DNA of 64,000 nt from Brenneria populi (GCF_036016195.1 NZ_JAYWTM010000004.1:1-64000), one strand, 5' to 3'; positions 43,200 through 52,966 are shown, numbered from the stretch's first letter. Numbers and translations: made by a program. Notes: generated from the sequence alone by a model not told the origin.

Positions 43200-43931
43200 A
43201 TGGACATTATCCGCAGCGAAAAACTGGAACATGGGAAAAAACACCTGACGCCCTGGCACCGGCATGCCGACGGCCAGCTTTACTGGTTAACCCGCGGCAT
43301 GATCGCGCTTGAAACGCCGGATCGACAATGGGCGCTGACGGCGGGCTGTATCGGCTGGTTTCCGCCGCATCTCGCCCATCGGGCATGCGCTTTCGGCAAT
43401 ATGACGGGATTGAGTCTCCATCTGGCGGCGGAGTATTGCCGGGATCTTCCCGGCGCGCCGCAAATTTTCAGCGCCAACGCGCTGCTACAGGCGTTGGCGG
43501 AGCGCATCGCCAGCCTGAACGCCTGCGCATTGACGGCGAAACATCTGCGCCTTATTCAGGTTCTTATCGACGAACTGTCATCCGCGCCGACGATAGCATC
43601 GCACCTGCCGCTGCCGCAGGACGGCCGGGCGCTGAACATCGCGCGCGAAATACTGGAAAATCCGGACGATCCCCGCACCCAGGCGCAATGGGCCGGCTGG
43701 GGCGGCCTGAGCGCGCGGACGCTAAGCCGGCTTTTTCTCGCCCAAACGGGGATCGGTTTTGCCCACTGGCGCCAGCAAGCCCGCCTGCTGCGCTCGCTGG
43801 CGCTACTGGCGAACGGCGACGCCGTCGGCAACGTCGCCGCGGCCTGCGGCTATGAGAACGTCAGCGCCTATATTGCCGTATTTCGCCGCCGATTCGGGGT
43901 CACGCCCGGAAGCTATTTCGCTAAAGGCTGA
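43200..43931 (+). CDS. AraC-family regulator with N-terminal cupin
   Basis: 243 residues. The N-terminal cupin (LTPWHRHADGQLYWLTRGM, GWFPPHLAHRA) is the sensing part, and the C-terminal AraC domain has AQWAGWGGLSARTLSRLFLAQTGIGF and VAAACGYENVSAYIAVFRRRFGVTPGSYF. This is the NimR-like layout. Divergent from the NTF2-like gene across 97 bp. Confidence 0.88.
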   Translation: MDIIRSEKLEHGKKHLTPWHRHADGQLYWLTRGMIALETPDRQWALTAGCIGWFPPHLAHRACAFGNMTGLSLHLAAEYCRDLPGAPQIFSANALLQALAERIASLNACALTAKHLRLIQVLIDELSSAPTIASHLPLPQDGRALNIAREILENPDDPRTQAQWAGWGGLSARTLSRLFLAQTGIGFAHWRQQARLLRSLALLANGDAVGNVAAACGYENVSAYIAVFRRRFGVTPGSYFAKG

Positions 43932-43993
43932 CATAGCGGCGGGCGGCGGCAACCCCATTAGGTCGCGATGTCTCGGCTCTCGTCCACGGCGCC

Positions 43994-45040
43994 TCAGGCG
44001 AAGTCGACGCGCAGATACGCCAACGCGCTTACGACGCCTTCCGCCGGCTTATTCCCGGTAACGCTGACCGGATAGGCCGTGATCGTCACGTTGGCGCTGT
44101 AATTATCATCAAGGGAAAAAGGCAATATGCTGGAGAGATCGTTCGGCGTCAGGGGGCTATTGGCGTCGTTGGTGATGACGAAACCGACATCCGCGTTATT
44201 GGAGACAATCGCGTTGCCGGAGACCGTGTCCGCCTGAACGCGCAGCGTCAGATTGGATTGCGCCTCCAGCCCGTTGCAGGAGACGGTTATCGTCCGTTTA
44301 ACCGGGTTTACGCCATCCGCTTTGGCTCCCGCCGTCTTAAATGCGCCCGTCGAAACCGTGCCGAAATCGATAGAGATGATTTGTCCCGAGTTCAACGTGC
44401 AGCTTTGCGGCACCGTCATCGTTCCGTTCAGATACCCCACCACCAGCGGCGATCCCGTTCCCTGTCCGGTTCCTCCCTGATTACCGTATAGATAGAAGAT
44501 CGGGATATTTGGGATGGTGGTAACGCCGACAAACTTACGTTTAATGCGAAAATTCACCTGTACCCGGCTGCCGGTCGTCGCCGTTCCGCCGCATTTACCG
44601 TTGCAGTTATTCGATAAATCGGTAAACGGAACATTATGGTAAACGCTGGTGCCGGACGCGTTATACACATAGATTTGCGAGGCGATCTGCAGGTAGTCGT
44701 TACCGGCGACGTCGTACCAATTCACGCCGCTTTCCGTAGAGGCAAGGCTGAGGGAGGCGCCCGGCTGCGCGGTATAGTAAACCGTATCTCTATTATTGCA
44801 TCCGCCGCTGATTGTATAAGAGCCGCTGTCCGTTTTTGAATTCCATCCGGTGGTGTAACCGATATAGTTTTGCTGCGATGCGAACTGAATCAAAAAATCA
44901 TAGGTCACGGGCGAGCCGGTGGCGGTATTACACTGCGTCGCGAACGCCGTCTGGGGACAAAAAAACGGCAGCGACGCCAGACATAACCACAGCATTTTTC
45001 CCCTCAGCGTCTCGATTAACCCCATTATTTTACCGATCAT
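43994..45040 (-). CDS. Fimbrial tip adhesin, second copy
   Basis: 348 residues from the ATG at 45040 (MIGKIMGLIETL), preceded by GGGGAGGG. Signal peptide ends at QTAFA. The N-terminal lectin-like domain contains YTTGWNSKTDSGSYTISGGC, DVAGNDYLQIASQIYV and VPFTDLSNNCNGKCGG. The C-terminal pilin domain has SCTLNSGQIISIDFGTVST and ends AYLRVDFA, suited to donor-strand exchange. It resembles two-domain adhesins of the FimH/MrkD group. It is a clear paralogue of the gene at 45731 in the same operon; this is the last gene. Confidence 0.86.
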   Translation of the reverse strand: MIGKIMGLIETLRGKMLWLCLASLPFFCPQTAFATQCNTATGSPVTYDFLIQFASQQNYIGYTTGWNSKTDSGSYTISGGCNNRDTVYYTAQPGASLSLASTESGVNWYDVAGNDYLQIASQIYVYNASGTSVYHNVPFTDLSNNCNGKCGGTATTGSRVQVNFRIKRKFVGVTTIPNIPIFYLYGNQGGTGQGTGSPLVVGYLNGTMTVPQSCTLNSGQIISIDFGTVSTGAFKTAGAKADGVNPVKRTITVSCNGLEAQSNLTLRVQADTVSGNAIVSNNADVGFVITNDANSPLTPNDLSSILPFSLDDNYSANVTITAYPVSVTGNKPAEGVVSALAYLRVDFA

Positions 45041-45125
45041 AATCCCTCCCCGCCTTAACATGGTTCATCGACTTATGCGCGCGCGTTTCCTACGCCGCGC
45101 ATCATGGATTGCGCGTCGCTGCGAT

Positions 45126-45716
45126 TCATTGATAGTTCAATGTAAAAGTGGCGTCGGCATTGGCGGATCCGGGCGTCACCGCGGCGCCGGTTCGCACATA
45201 CTGTCCGTAGAACGCCAGCTGTTCGCTATTGCTGTTGGCGCTCAGCGTATACACCTCGCTGGCCTGGCCAAGCGGAATGCGGTTGCGATCTTTATCCAAA
45301 ATCGCCACCGCGACATTAGTGGCGGTGCTATCGCTGCTCAGAGCCAGCAGCGAGCTATCCTGGGCGTCCTGCGTGCCGGTAAAGGTCACCTGTACGCCGG
45401 ATGCCGCCGCGCCGCAGTCCTGCAGGGTGATGATAAAACGGGTCGGCTGCGGGCTTTGCGACTCGCCGATGAATTGTTTGCTGGCCCAACTGCCCAGATC
45501 CACGGTTTGATTGGCGCTGTCCTGGCTCACAATGCAGCTGTTGGCCAGCAGCGTGACAGTTAACTGGATATTGCTCAGCCCCAAATCCGCCTGCGCCGCC
45601 GGCGCCAGCGCGGCGAGCAACAGCGCGCCGCCGAATTTCAGGCCCCGGCGGCCGGTTACGCGGGAGGGGCGCGCCCGGCCGCGAGCAACAATACGGGTAG
45701 ATAAAAAATCTTTCAC
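45126..45716 (-). CDS. Minor fimbrial subunit
   Basis: 196 residues with a GTG start at 45716 and AGGAGA 8 bp upstream. Signal sequence GALLLAALAPAAQA. The FimA-type domain has SCIVSQDSANQTVDLGSW and ends GSANADATFTLNYQ, with cysteines about 45 residues apart. Placed between the two adhesin genes, it is probably an adaptor or terminator subunit. Confidence 0.86.
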   Translation of the reverse strand: MKDFLSTRIVARGRARPSRVTGRRGLKFGGALLLAALAPAAQADLGLSNIQLTVTLLANSCIVSQDSANQTVDLGSWASKQFIGESQSPQPTRFIITLQDCGAAASGVQVTFTGTQDAQDSSLLALSSDSTATNVAVAILDKDRNRIPLGQASEVYTLSANSNSEQLAFYGQYVRTGAAVTPGSANADATFTLNYQ

Positions 45717-45730
45717 CTGATTCTCTCCTG

Positions 45731-46786
45731 CTAGTAAAAGTCGACGCGCAGATAGCCCTTGCCGGTCGCCAGGCCGACTTTCGGCGTCTGGCCGGTCACG
45801 CTGACCGGATAAGCGTAGATGCTGACATTCGCGCTGGCGGCGTCGTCAAGCACGAACGGGATAACGCTCGACAGGGAGTTAGGCGTCAGCGGGTTGTTGT
45901 CGCTGTCGGCGATGACAAATCCGACGTCGGCGTTGTCGGACACGATCATATTGTCTTTTACCGTATCGGCCTGCACGCGCAGCGACAGGCTGGCCTGCGC
46001 CTCAATGCCCTTGCACTGAATGCCGATACTGCGGCTGACGGGCGTTACGCCCTCCGCTTTTTGACCGGCGGTTTTAAACGCGCCGGTGGAAACGCTGCCG
46101 AAATCGATGGAGATGATCTGCCCGGCGTTCAGCTCACAGCTTTGCGGCACGGTGACCGAACCGCTTAAATAGCCCTGGGCCAGAGGGCTGCCGGTGCCCT
46201 GCCCGGTTCCGCCCTGATTGGCGTACAGATAGAAAATCGGAATAGAGGCAATGTTGGTGATGCCGACGAAAGGACGCTTGATGCGGAAGTTGACCCGCAC
46301 GCGGCTACCGCTGGCTAGCGTGGCGCCGCAGCGGCCGTTGCAGTAATTATTGACGTCGGTGAAAGGGACATTATGGTACTGAAGCTGTCCCAGGTTTACA
46401 TTATTGATGGCGATCTGCGAAGCCACCTGCAGATAGTCATTGCCGGCAATGTCGTACCACTGGGTATCGCCCTCGCTCACCGCAAAGGTCAGCGAGGGAC
46501 CGACCTTGGCGGTGAAATAGGTATCGGGGCCGCCTTTGCAGGCGCCGCCGATCGACGACGAGCCCGACGCGGTTTCATCCTTCCACCCGGTGGCGTAACC
46601 GGTATAGTTCTGGCTCGAGGCGATGGAATAGGTAAAGTTGTAAGTGGTCGGCGAACCGCTGACCGTGCTGCACTGGACGGCCCAGCCCACCTGCGGCAGC
46701 CCCAGCGCGCCGGCCGCCAGCGTTATCCAAAGCGCATTGCCGCGCGCGGCGACGAATATTTTTTTCACAAGCTGTTTCATTAGCAT
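45731..46786 (-). CDS. Fimbrial tip adhesin, first copy
   Basis: 351 residues from the ATG at 46786 (MLMKQLVKKIFV); the frame extends back to overlap the usher stop by 10 bp, but those 35 residues are highly basic and precede the signal peptide. Signal ends at QVGWA. Domain plan and many blocks equal those of the copy at 43994: YATGWKDETASGSS, DIAGNDYLQVASQIAI, VPFTDVNNYCNGRCGA, SCELNAGQIISIDFGSVST. The pilin domains are much closer than parts of the lectin domains, consistent with duplication and divergence in binding. Confidence 0.88.
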   Translation of the reverse strand: MLMKQLVKKIFVAARGNALWITLAAGALGLPQVGWAVQCSTVSGSPTTYNFTYSIASSQNYTGYATGWKDETASGSSSIGGACKGGPDTYFTAKVGPSLTFAVSEGDTQWYDIAGNDYLQVASQIAINNVNLGQLQYHNVPFTDVNNYCNGRCGATLASGSRVRVNFRIKRPFVGITNIASIPIFYLYANQGGTGQGTGSPLAQGYLSGSVTVPQSCELNAGQIISIDFGSVSTGAFKTAGQKAEGVTPVSRSIGIQCKGIEAQASLSLRVQADTVKDNMIVSDNADVGFVIADSDNNPLTPNSLSSVIPFVLDDAASANVSIYAYPVSVTGQTPKVGLATGKGYLRVDFY

Positions 46787-46881
46787 TTCACTTTTAATGA
46801 AAATATCGTTGGTTGATTTCCACCGCCGCTCGGCGGCAGCGGCGCGTCGTCGCGCCCTCGCTACATTTTTGACGCTCCGTT

Positions 46882-49500
46882 TCATTGGCATCCCGCCTTG
46901 GTGTAGGTTATCGGTTGGTTTTCACTGCCTTCGGGCAGCGTGTAGCCGATCAGGCACTGCTGCTGCGCGCCGCTGCCCCATTCCGCTTTCAACACCCCTT
47001 TGTTCGGCAGGCCGGACAGGAACACCTGGCCGTTATCGCCAACGATACCGGTGTAATCGCTGTCGGTGCGCGTCACCTGCGCCCCGAACGGCACCGGTTT
47101 GCCATTCCGCTGTTGCAGGGTGATCAGCGCGCGTCCCCCGACGCGGGCGCGGAAGTCCGCCCGCACCAGCGCGCCGCGCGTCGGCACCACGTTCATCACC
47201 GCGTTATCGATTTCGGTATTGGTCCTGAGCGTGTCGACGTCCAGCGCAATGCGGTTGGCGCGGTATACGCTGGCGTAAGGGATCACCGCATAGCCGCGCC
47301 AGTCGGTGCGCACGCCGGTGGTATTGATCAGTTTCACGTCATCGGCGCCGGGCGCTTTGATCAACACATTGGTATCGCCCAGCGGCTGGCTGAATGTGAT
47401 GCCGTTTTCATGGGCGACGATGCCGCCGTTCAGGCCATAGTTCACCTGACGGTAATTTTTGTAGTAGTTGTAACCGACGTTGCTATTGCCGTAAGCGCCC
47501 TGATAATTGAGATCGACGCCGCCGCTGTAGCCGATATTTTTATTGCCATAGCCCTGGCGAACGCTGTAGTTGAGGTTATTGTCCTCCAGCAACGTGCCGC
47601 TGACGCCGGCCTGATGAATGGTGCGGTGGCGGTTGTCGGAGGTGGCGTTATAGGTTGCGTAGGCGCTATTGCTGGCGTTACTGAAAATGCTTTTATTTTG
47701 CGTGGGACTGAGCCATTGGCCCAGCGGCAGCGAGAGGTTAAACGAGATCATCCTATCGCTATCGTCAAGCCCCTGGCTTTTGTTGTAGCTGTACGTCAGG
47801 TTATAGCTGATGTTGTTATAGTTACCGCTGTAGCCCACCTGCCACAGCTCGTTGCTGCGATCGCTTTGCCAATAGGTCTGACGGTTGGCGGAAAAGAATA
47901 TCGACCCCAACCCTTCGGCCAACTGCTGAGAAATGTTGATTTGCATTTGGCTTTTCTTGGCATGGCGCAGGTCGTAGTAGTCGCGGTAGACGATGCGATC
48001 GGTCACCGTATCATCTATCGTATACCCCTGCATATTCCTGTAGCTGGATTCATCCAGCGTAAAGAAGCCTTTGGTGGAATAGCGGTAGCCGAGTAGCTGG
48101 AAGTTGGTGCCGAGATCGTTAAGCGATTTCGCGTACAAGAAGCGCGCCGACTGGCCATCATGCTCGCTGCCGTCCGCCAGTTTGGTATGGGCCTGCGTGA
48201 CGTCCAGAGACAGCGCGCCCCAATAGCCCAAATTCTGCCCGGCGCCGAACGCCAGGGACTCATAGTCTTCCGACAACTGGCTGCCGCCGTACAGCGTCGT
48301 GCCGCCCGGCAGCCCCCATATCAACGTGCCCTGCGCGAATTTCGGTTTATCCTGCTGGCTTAAGTTGCTGCGGTACTCCGCCAGCGTAACGGCATATTTG
48401 AAGTGGCCTTCCCGCTGCAGCAGCGGCACGGCCGAATAAGGTATGGTAAAGCTGTTGACGCTATTGTCGCTTTCGGTAACGGTTACCTGCAAGTCCCCGC
48501 TGGATGACGTGGGGTAGAGATCGTTGATAACGAACGCGCCCGGCGCGACGTAGGCCTGATAAATGACGTAGCCGTTTTGTCGAATGGTGACGCGGGCGTT
48601 GCTCTTGGCGATGCCGCGAACCGTGGGCGCGAAACCGCGCAGGCTGTCCGGCAGCATGGTGTCGTCGGACGCCAATTGCACGCCGCGGAAGCCGAGGCTG
48701 TCGAACACTTCGCCGGGCGTCGTGCTGTCGCCGACCGTCATCTGGCTGCGCCAGGGCGTAATGGCGTGCTGCAAATAAGTGCTGACATGCTGCCATTCGC
48801 TGTTGCTGACGCCATGCTGCCGGTTATAGTTCCAGGTGGAGAAGTCGCGCAGACGCCAGCCTTTCCAGTTAATCCCGCTGTCTAAATTCAGAAAATAGTT
48901 CTTGCTGTCAGTTTCGTCGCCGGAGGTGTTGCTGCCGGCGAAATGGTAATTGAGCAACGCGGAGGTGATGCCGTCATCCCACTGATCCGGCGGAATATAG
49001 CCGCGCCCGCTGTGCGTCAACGCGGCCTGCGGCACGCTGAGATAAAGGCGCTGCTGTTCGAAATTAAAGATACTGCCGGCATCGGGAATAGCCTCCGCCA
49101 ACGAGATGCATTTATCGTCGGGCGTCTGCGCGATGGCGGATATTGCGCCGACGTTCACATTAAGCTGCGCCAGCATCGGCCGCGTCAGGCAGGCATCCAG
49201 CCCGGTATTGTCCGGCGCCGGCGCGGCGTTTTTCTCCGCGGCGGGTCTGGCGCGAAAGGAGACGTCGCGGGAGGTGGCGAACTCGTCGTTGATATAAATA
49301 TCCACGCGGTAAAGACCCGGCGGCTGTCCTTCGCCGCGTTCGAAACGCGATAGATCGGCGACTGCGGACGGATCGTTCGATAGAAACGACGGATTAAAAT
49401 ACTCTTCGGCAGATGCGCCGCCAAATGGGAGCGCGATGCTCAGTATAATCGCCTGGCATAGCGGGCTCAGGCGATAATGTATAGGGATTAGCGACTGCAT
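46882..49500 (-). CDS. Fimbrial outer-membrane usher (FimD family)
   Basis: 872 residues. Signal peptide (LCQAIILSIALPFGGASA), N-terminal domain EYFNPSFLSNDPSAVADLSRFERGEGQPPGLYRVDIYIN, a long beta-barrel with plug, and C-terminal domains ending in QQCLIGYTLPEGSENQP with the conserved cysteine pair. It assembles and secretes the pilins encoded on both sides. Third gene of the operon, 103 bp after the chaperone. Confidence 0.95.
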   Translation of the reverse strand: MQSLIPIHYRLSPLCQAIILSIALPFGGASAEEYFNPSFLSNDPSAVADLSRFERGEGQPPGLYRVDIYINDEFATSRDVSFRARPAAEKNAAPAPDNTGLDACLTRPMLAQLNVNVGAISAIAQTPDDKCISLAEAIPDAGSIFNFEQQRLYLSVPQAALTHSGRGYIPPDQWDDGITSALLNYHFAGSNTSGDETDSKNYFLNLDSGINWKGWRLRDFSTWNYNRQHGVSNSEWQHVSTYLQHAITPWRSQMTVGDSTTPGEVFDSLGFRGVQLASDDTMLPDSLRGFAPTVRGIAKSNARVTIRQNGYVIYQAYVAPGAFVINDLYPTSSSGDLQVTVTESDNSVNSFTIPYSAVPLLQREGHFKYAVTLAEYRSNLSQQDKPKFAQGTLIWGLPGGTTLYGGSQLSEDYESLAFGAGQNLGYWGALSLDVTQAHTKLADGSEHDGQSARFLYAKSLNDLGTNFQLLGYRYSTKGFFTLDESSYRNMQGYTIDDTVTDRIVYRDYYDLRHAKKSQMQINISQQLAEGLGSIFFSANRQTYWQSDRSNELWQVGYSGNYNNISYNLTYSYNKSQGLDDSDRMISFNLSLPLGQWLSPTQNKSIFSNASNSAYATYNATSDNRHRTIHQAGVSGTLLEDNNLNYSVRQGYGNKNIGYSGGVDLNYQGAYGNSNVGYNYYKNYRQVNYGLNGGIVAHENGITFSQPLGDTNVLIKAPGADDVKLINTTGVRTDWRGYAVIPYASVYRANRIALDVDTLRTNTEIDNAVMNVVPTRGALVRADFRARVGGRALITLQQRNGKPVPFGAQVTRTDSDYTGIVGDNGQVFLSGLPNKGVLKAEWGSGAQQQCLIGYTLPEGSENQPITYTKAGCQ

Positions 49501-49603
49501 GCGAAAATCCTCGTTGTGATAACGAAAACGCGCCGCGAGGGAAAAGTTAAGCCATGGCGCTTTTATTTGTTTCAGGTTTAGTGCCAGCGGCGGCGCGGTG
49601 AAA

Positions 49604-50326
49604 TCACTTCAGTACGCCGCTCGCTTTGGGCGTATTGCCGCCGTAATCGTTAATGGTCTGATAGGTCAGATCGCCGCTGGTCCCGGCCGGGAGCGGTATC
49701 GAAATGTATCCCATAGGCGGCACCATGACGTTGGGCAGTTTTTTTCCGCTTCTATTGATGTTGACTAACGTAATGTAATAGGGCGTGGGATTATCGATGC
49801 GGGCCGTTTCGTTCACCCGGCTGAAATGCAGTTGGCCCGGCGCGTCGGTAGACGAAATAGCCAGATTGGCCGGACGCACGAACAGTTTGATGCGCGACAA
49901 CACCGCCAGTTGCAGAACATTTTTATCCTGCAGTTCGTTTTTATTCACCGATGGAATCGCCTTGACGTTCATCCAGAAGATAGACTCCCGGTCGGTCGGC
50001 AGCGGTTTGCCGGTATACATGATACGCAGCGTATTTTCGCCCTTGGGATTGGCGACGAACAGCGGCGGCGTCACGATGAAGTCGCTGGTTTTATTGCCGC
50101 TACTGTCTTCCACCCAGGATTGAATCAGAAAGCGCGACTTATCGTCGCTGTTGTTGACGGTCAATGACGTCTGGGTCGCGCCGGCGGGATAGATAACGCG
50201 CGTGGCGCCAAGACCGATCCCTCCCGCCAGCACGGCGTGGGAAACAGTCAACAAAGAAAAAAGTACAATGCCGGCTCGCGCTAACCCGCGTAATGGCGTT
50301 GCATATGATGATGGGGTATTAAACAC
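49604..50326 (-). CDS. Periplasmic fimbrial chaperone (FimC/PapD family)
   Basis: 240 residues from a GTG at 50326 (VFNTPSSYATPLRG), chosen because GAGG lies 6 bp upstream and it places a normal signal peptide (GIVLFSLLTVSHAVLA) near the start; the frame extends a further 62 codons without chaperone-like sequence. Conserved blocks: GATRVIYPAGATQTSLTVNN, FIVTPPLFVANPKGENTLRI, FWMNVKAIPSVNKNELQD (G1 strand region) and LAVLSRIKLFVRP. It delivers pilins to the usher. Confidence 0.92.
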   Translation of the reverse strand: MFNTPSSYATPLRGLARAGIVLFSLLTVSHAVLAGGIGLGATRVIYPAGATQTSLTVNNSDDKSRFLIQSWVEDSSGNKTSDFIVTPPLFVANPKGENTLRIMYTGKPLPTDRESIFWMNVKAIPSVNKNELQDKNVLQLAVLSRIKLFVRPANLAISSTDAPGQLHFSRVNETARIDNPTPYYITLVNINRSGKKLPNVMVPPMGYISIPLPAGTSGDLTYQTINDYGGNTPKASGVLK

Positions 50327-50532
50327 GTTAGACCTCGTTGATACATAAATGGAGGCTGAGCAATCAGCTTTTCTTAACGGCGGCAGCGGCTGCATGTGAT
50401 CGGACGACAGGCGAGATAGATGCGACGGAACGCCAGCGCGCGACGGCGAATAGGTGTTCTTGCCTTGCATGGCCCTTTCCAACTGAATCAGCCATCCTTG
50501 GCCTCTGCCCATATCCTTATTCGTGTTGCAAC

Positions 50533-51090
50533 TTATTCATACTGCATAGTAAAGGTGGCGTCCGCATCAGCCTGACCAGGAGTAACCGTGGCCTGAGTTG
50601 ATTTATAACGCGCGGTAAAGTTAAGCGTATTGCCATTACCATTCACCAGAGTCTGCGCAGCGGAGAAAGTCGAACCGTTTGGCGTCAGCACGGTGCCTTT
50701 GCTGTCGGAAATTTCGATACCTACGCCGCTAGCCGCGCCGGCGCCGCCGCTAGTATTGTTACTGGTGGTCAGCACAGTGCTGTCGGTGGCATCGGCGGAA
50801 CCGTTAAAAGCAACAGCCGCAGTAGTGGAAACTGTGGTATCACAGTCTTCAAGTTTGATGGTGAATGGAACTTTGCTGGAATAAGAACCCGCTGCGGTGA
50901 AGTTGGCCGTACGGTACTGACCCAGGTTTACGGTCTGATCGGCGGAATTCGTGCTTACCGCGCAGGCGGCATTAACGATTTCGCCTTTAAAATGAACGGT
51001 ACCGCCAGAAACGGTTGTCGTAGCCGCAGCAGCCAGACCAGATGACAGCACAGATGCGCCGATCAGGGCGCCGAGTAGTAATTTACGCAT
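50533..51090 (-). CDS. Major fimbrial subunit (FimA type)
   Basis: 185 residues from the ATG at 51090 (MRKLLLGALIGASVL), with AAGGAA upstream. Signal cleaved after GLAAAA. Mature pilin: VHFKGEIVNAACAVSTNSADQTVNLGQYRT, C-x~40-C disulphide, ending QADADATFTMQYE with the penultimate tyrosine. First gene of the operon, followed by a ~205-bp gap before the chaperone start, the place where major-pilin transcripts are usually processed or terminated. Expression likely starts in the long AT-rich region upstream. Confidence 0.93.
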   Translation of the reverse strand: MRKLLLGALIGASVLSSGLAAAATTTVSGGTVHFKGEIVNAACAVSTNSADQTVNLGQYRTANFTAAGSYSSKVPFTIKLEDCDTTVSTTAAVAFNGSADATDSTVLTTSNNTSGGAGAASGVGIEISDSKGTVLTPNGSTFSAAQTLVNGNGNTLNFTARYKSTQATVTPGQADADATFTMQYE

Positions 51091-52009
51091 AAGTGACGAT
51101 TCCTTAATTACCAATAAAAGGCCACGTTAGTGACAAATAAATGAGTGTCGTGCTTTGGGCACATGGTTATTTCTCCTCTGCCACGATCCATCCTGACGCC
51201 GGCATAAAGGCATACTTAAATAAATGCTTTTATATATCCGTCATAATTCAAACCGCATGTGCGTTGGCGCGTGATTCGGCGTGATGGCCTCACCCCTCCG
51301 GGGACAGCGCAAGCGCTGTTCAAAAACGCTTTTGGCGTATTTTTCCTGCGCCTCGAATTATTTAGGATATAGAGCCATAAACAGCGACATAGAGAAATTA
51401 CCGCTTACGCAGTATCCCTTCCGCCTTCCTATTATTTGAAATAAAAAACATTTTGTGCGGAAAGCGATAAAAAATCGATAAATATAGATAAAAAAATCAA
51501 AAACATCGTTACAAACCGAATACAACAGAACAAAAAACCACAAAAATTAAACAATAAGAAATAAAAAACCATAGGCGCCGTAATAAAGCATGCTTTATCA
51601 AAATTGCAAAAAAAATAAATAACGTGCATATGATGATAAATGTTTTTTAATTGTTAATCGATATTAACCCTCCGCTAAACATAAAAAAATCAATAAACAA
51701 TCAGTCAACAAAATAAAAAACGTCATGAAAATAAAATAATCTTCATCGCATCCTGAATCATTAAAATAGAGGGCTATTAATTTCCCTTCGTTACGGTAAA
51801 CCGGGTGATTTTATAAAACACCTATTCCGGTAAGGGATAATCTCCACAGATAATTATCTAAATACCACCGCCATAGAAGAGAGAAGAGATGAGAGAGAGG
51901 AGCGCTATGCGACAATGGGTAAAACCGGGGGAGATGAGGATAAAGAGAGAGGGTGAAAAGCGCTCAGGTTACCGGATCCTCAAGAGTTAAGCATCCGGCC
52001 GGGCAAGAG
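51091..52009. promoter_or_regulatory. AT-rich fimbrial control region
   Basis: About 900 bp without a convincing gene. Contains an ERIC-like element (51233-51371) and a strongly AT-rich stretch from about 51430 to 51770 with many A- and T-tracts, the composition favoured by H-NS. No invertible-element terminal repeats or fim recombinase gene are seen, so phase variation by inversion is not supported. Frames at 51358-51629 on the minus strand are low-complexity and hydrophobic and are not called. Confidence 0.55.
51233..51371. repeat. ERIC-like element, variant centre (139 bp)
   Basis: Ends TATATCCGTCATAATTCAA and CCTCGAATTATTTAGGATATA are ERIC-like, but the centre (GGCCTCACCCCTCC, GGGGACAGCGCAAGCGCTG, TTCAAAAACGCTTTTGGCG) is a different sequence shared with the elements at 52744 and 52967. 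It represents a second palindromic subfamily in this genome. Confidence 0.8.
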
Positions 52010-52636
52010 TCAGGTCCTCACGAGAAATGAGATGTTTTTTAAGCGACCATTTTCCATTTCAATAACCTGTTCCTGCTGTAGTTTCTTCAATATTCTGAAT
52101 ATGGTGCTTTTTGATAATGATGTTCTTTCGGAAATAAAGGTTAACACGCTAAAACGCCGTCTGACTTCCGGCGGCAGGTTGCTTAAGGAAACCAGGCATT
52201 TCTCGACGACGGATATCGAATCTCCGTCGTTATCGACACAAAAATTAACCAGGTAGTGGAACCAAAAATTGACAATATACAAAACATCATCAAATCGTTG
52301 ATAAGCGGTAACCACCCTTAATGCAATATCTAACGGCAAACATCTTATTTTCCCGTAATCAACCCTTTCGATATAGATATCATTACCGCCTAATGCCGCT
52401 AAAGACCACCCCACAATCGACGGAGATACAATAACCGAGATAACTTTATTATCGCGGGTTCGTTTCATTAGAAACTCACCTTCATCAAGAAAATAGATAA
52501 GCTGTTCGCCGCCGGAACGCATATGGTAGCGTCGTTTTCCCTTCACTATTTCAGTTGGCGTGGCCAAACGCGTGTGTGGAGAAAGCGTCTTTGTCAGACG
52601 ATTTATGGAATTTTCTAGATCAATCATTCTAATCAC
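52010..52636 (-). CDS. Winged helix-turn-helix regulator (IprA/YaiV-like)
   Basis: 208 residues. An N-terminal Crp-like cupin-type region (YHMRSGGEQLIYFLDEGEFLMKR) is followed by a C-terminal helix-turn-helix (VLTFISERTSLSKSTIFRILKKLQQEQVIEMENGRL). This matches the small Crp/Fnr-derived regulators such as IprA that lack a cNMP site. It lies upstream of, and on the same strand as, the fimbrial operon behind the AT-rich region, so it is the best local candidate for its regulator. The reading is AT-rich relative to its neighbours. Confidence 0.78.
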   Translation of the reverse strand: MIRMIDLENSINRLTKTLSPHTRLATPTEIVKGKRRYHMRSGGEQLIYFLDEGEFLMKRTRDNKVISVIVSPSIVGWSLAALGGNDIYIERVDYGKIRCLPLDIALRVVTAYQRFDDVLYIVNFWFHYLVNFCVDNDGDSISVVEKCLVSLSNLPPEVRRRFSVLTFISERTSLSKSTIFRILKKLQQEQVIEMENGRLKNISFLVRT

Positions 52637-52743
52637 CTTTAATCTAAAAACAATAAAAAAACCAAAAGGTCATTGCTCAGGGCATGATAAATTCCACCCT
52701 TTTTTAGTCAGTATTTTTATTAGTATGGCGCGCGCATACCTTT

Positions 52744-52868
52744 TATACCCGTCATACTTCAGCTGCAGGTGCGTTGGCTTTGTTACTCATCCATCCTTGG
52801 GGCCGCCGCAGCGCTGTTCAAAAACGCTTTGGCGTTTTTGTCCTGCAACTCGAATTATTTTGGGTATA
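52744..52868. repeat. ERIC-like element, variant centre (125 bp)
   Basis: Starts TATACCCGTCATACTTCAGC and ends CTCGAATTATTTTGGGTATA; centre CAGCGCTGTTCAAAAACGCT as in the copy at 51233. It lies upstream of the winged-helix regulator gene. Confidence 0.82.
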
Positions 52869-52966
52869 TATCGTCAAATTTCAGGCACGGGAAACGTTGC
52901 CAATAAAGGATAAAAAAATCCATTTAGCATATTCCTGAATACATCTCGTGCGAGAAAGACGACAAT

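Noticed and set aside
46882..48096. 403-codon frame on the plus strand opposite the usher
   Set aside because: Antisense shadow of the usher gene, which has full family support.
51358..51629. Small hydrophobic frames in the fimbrial control region
   Set aside because: Low-complexity translations of AT-rich DNA with no ribosome binding site.
51091..52009. Invertible fim-type phase switch
   Set aside because: No paired inverted repeats of suitable spacing and no FimB/FimE-like recombinase in the window.
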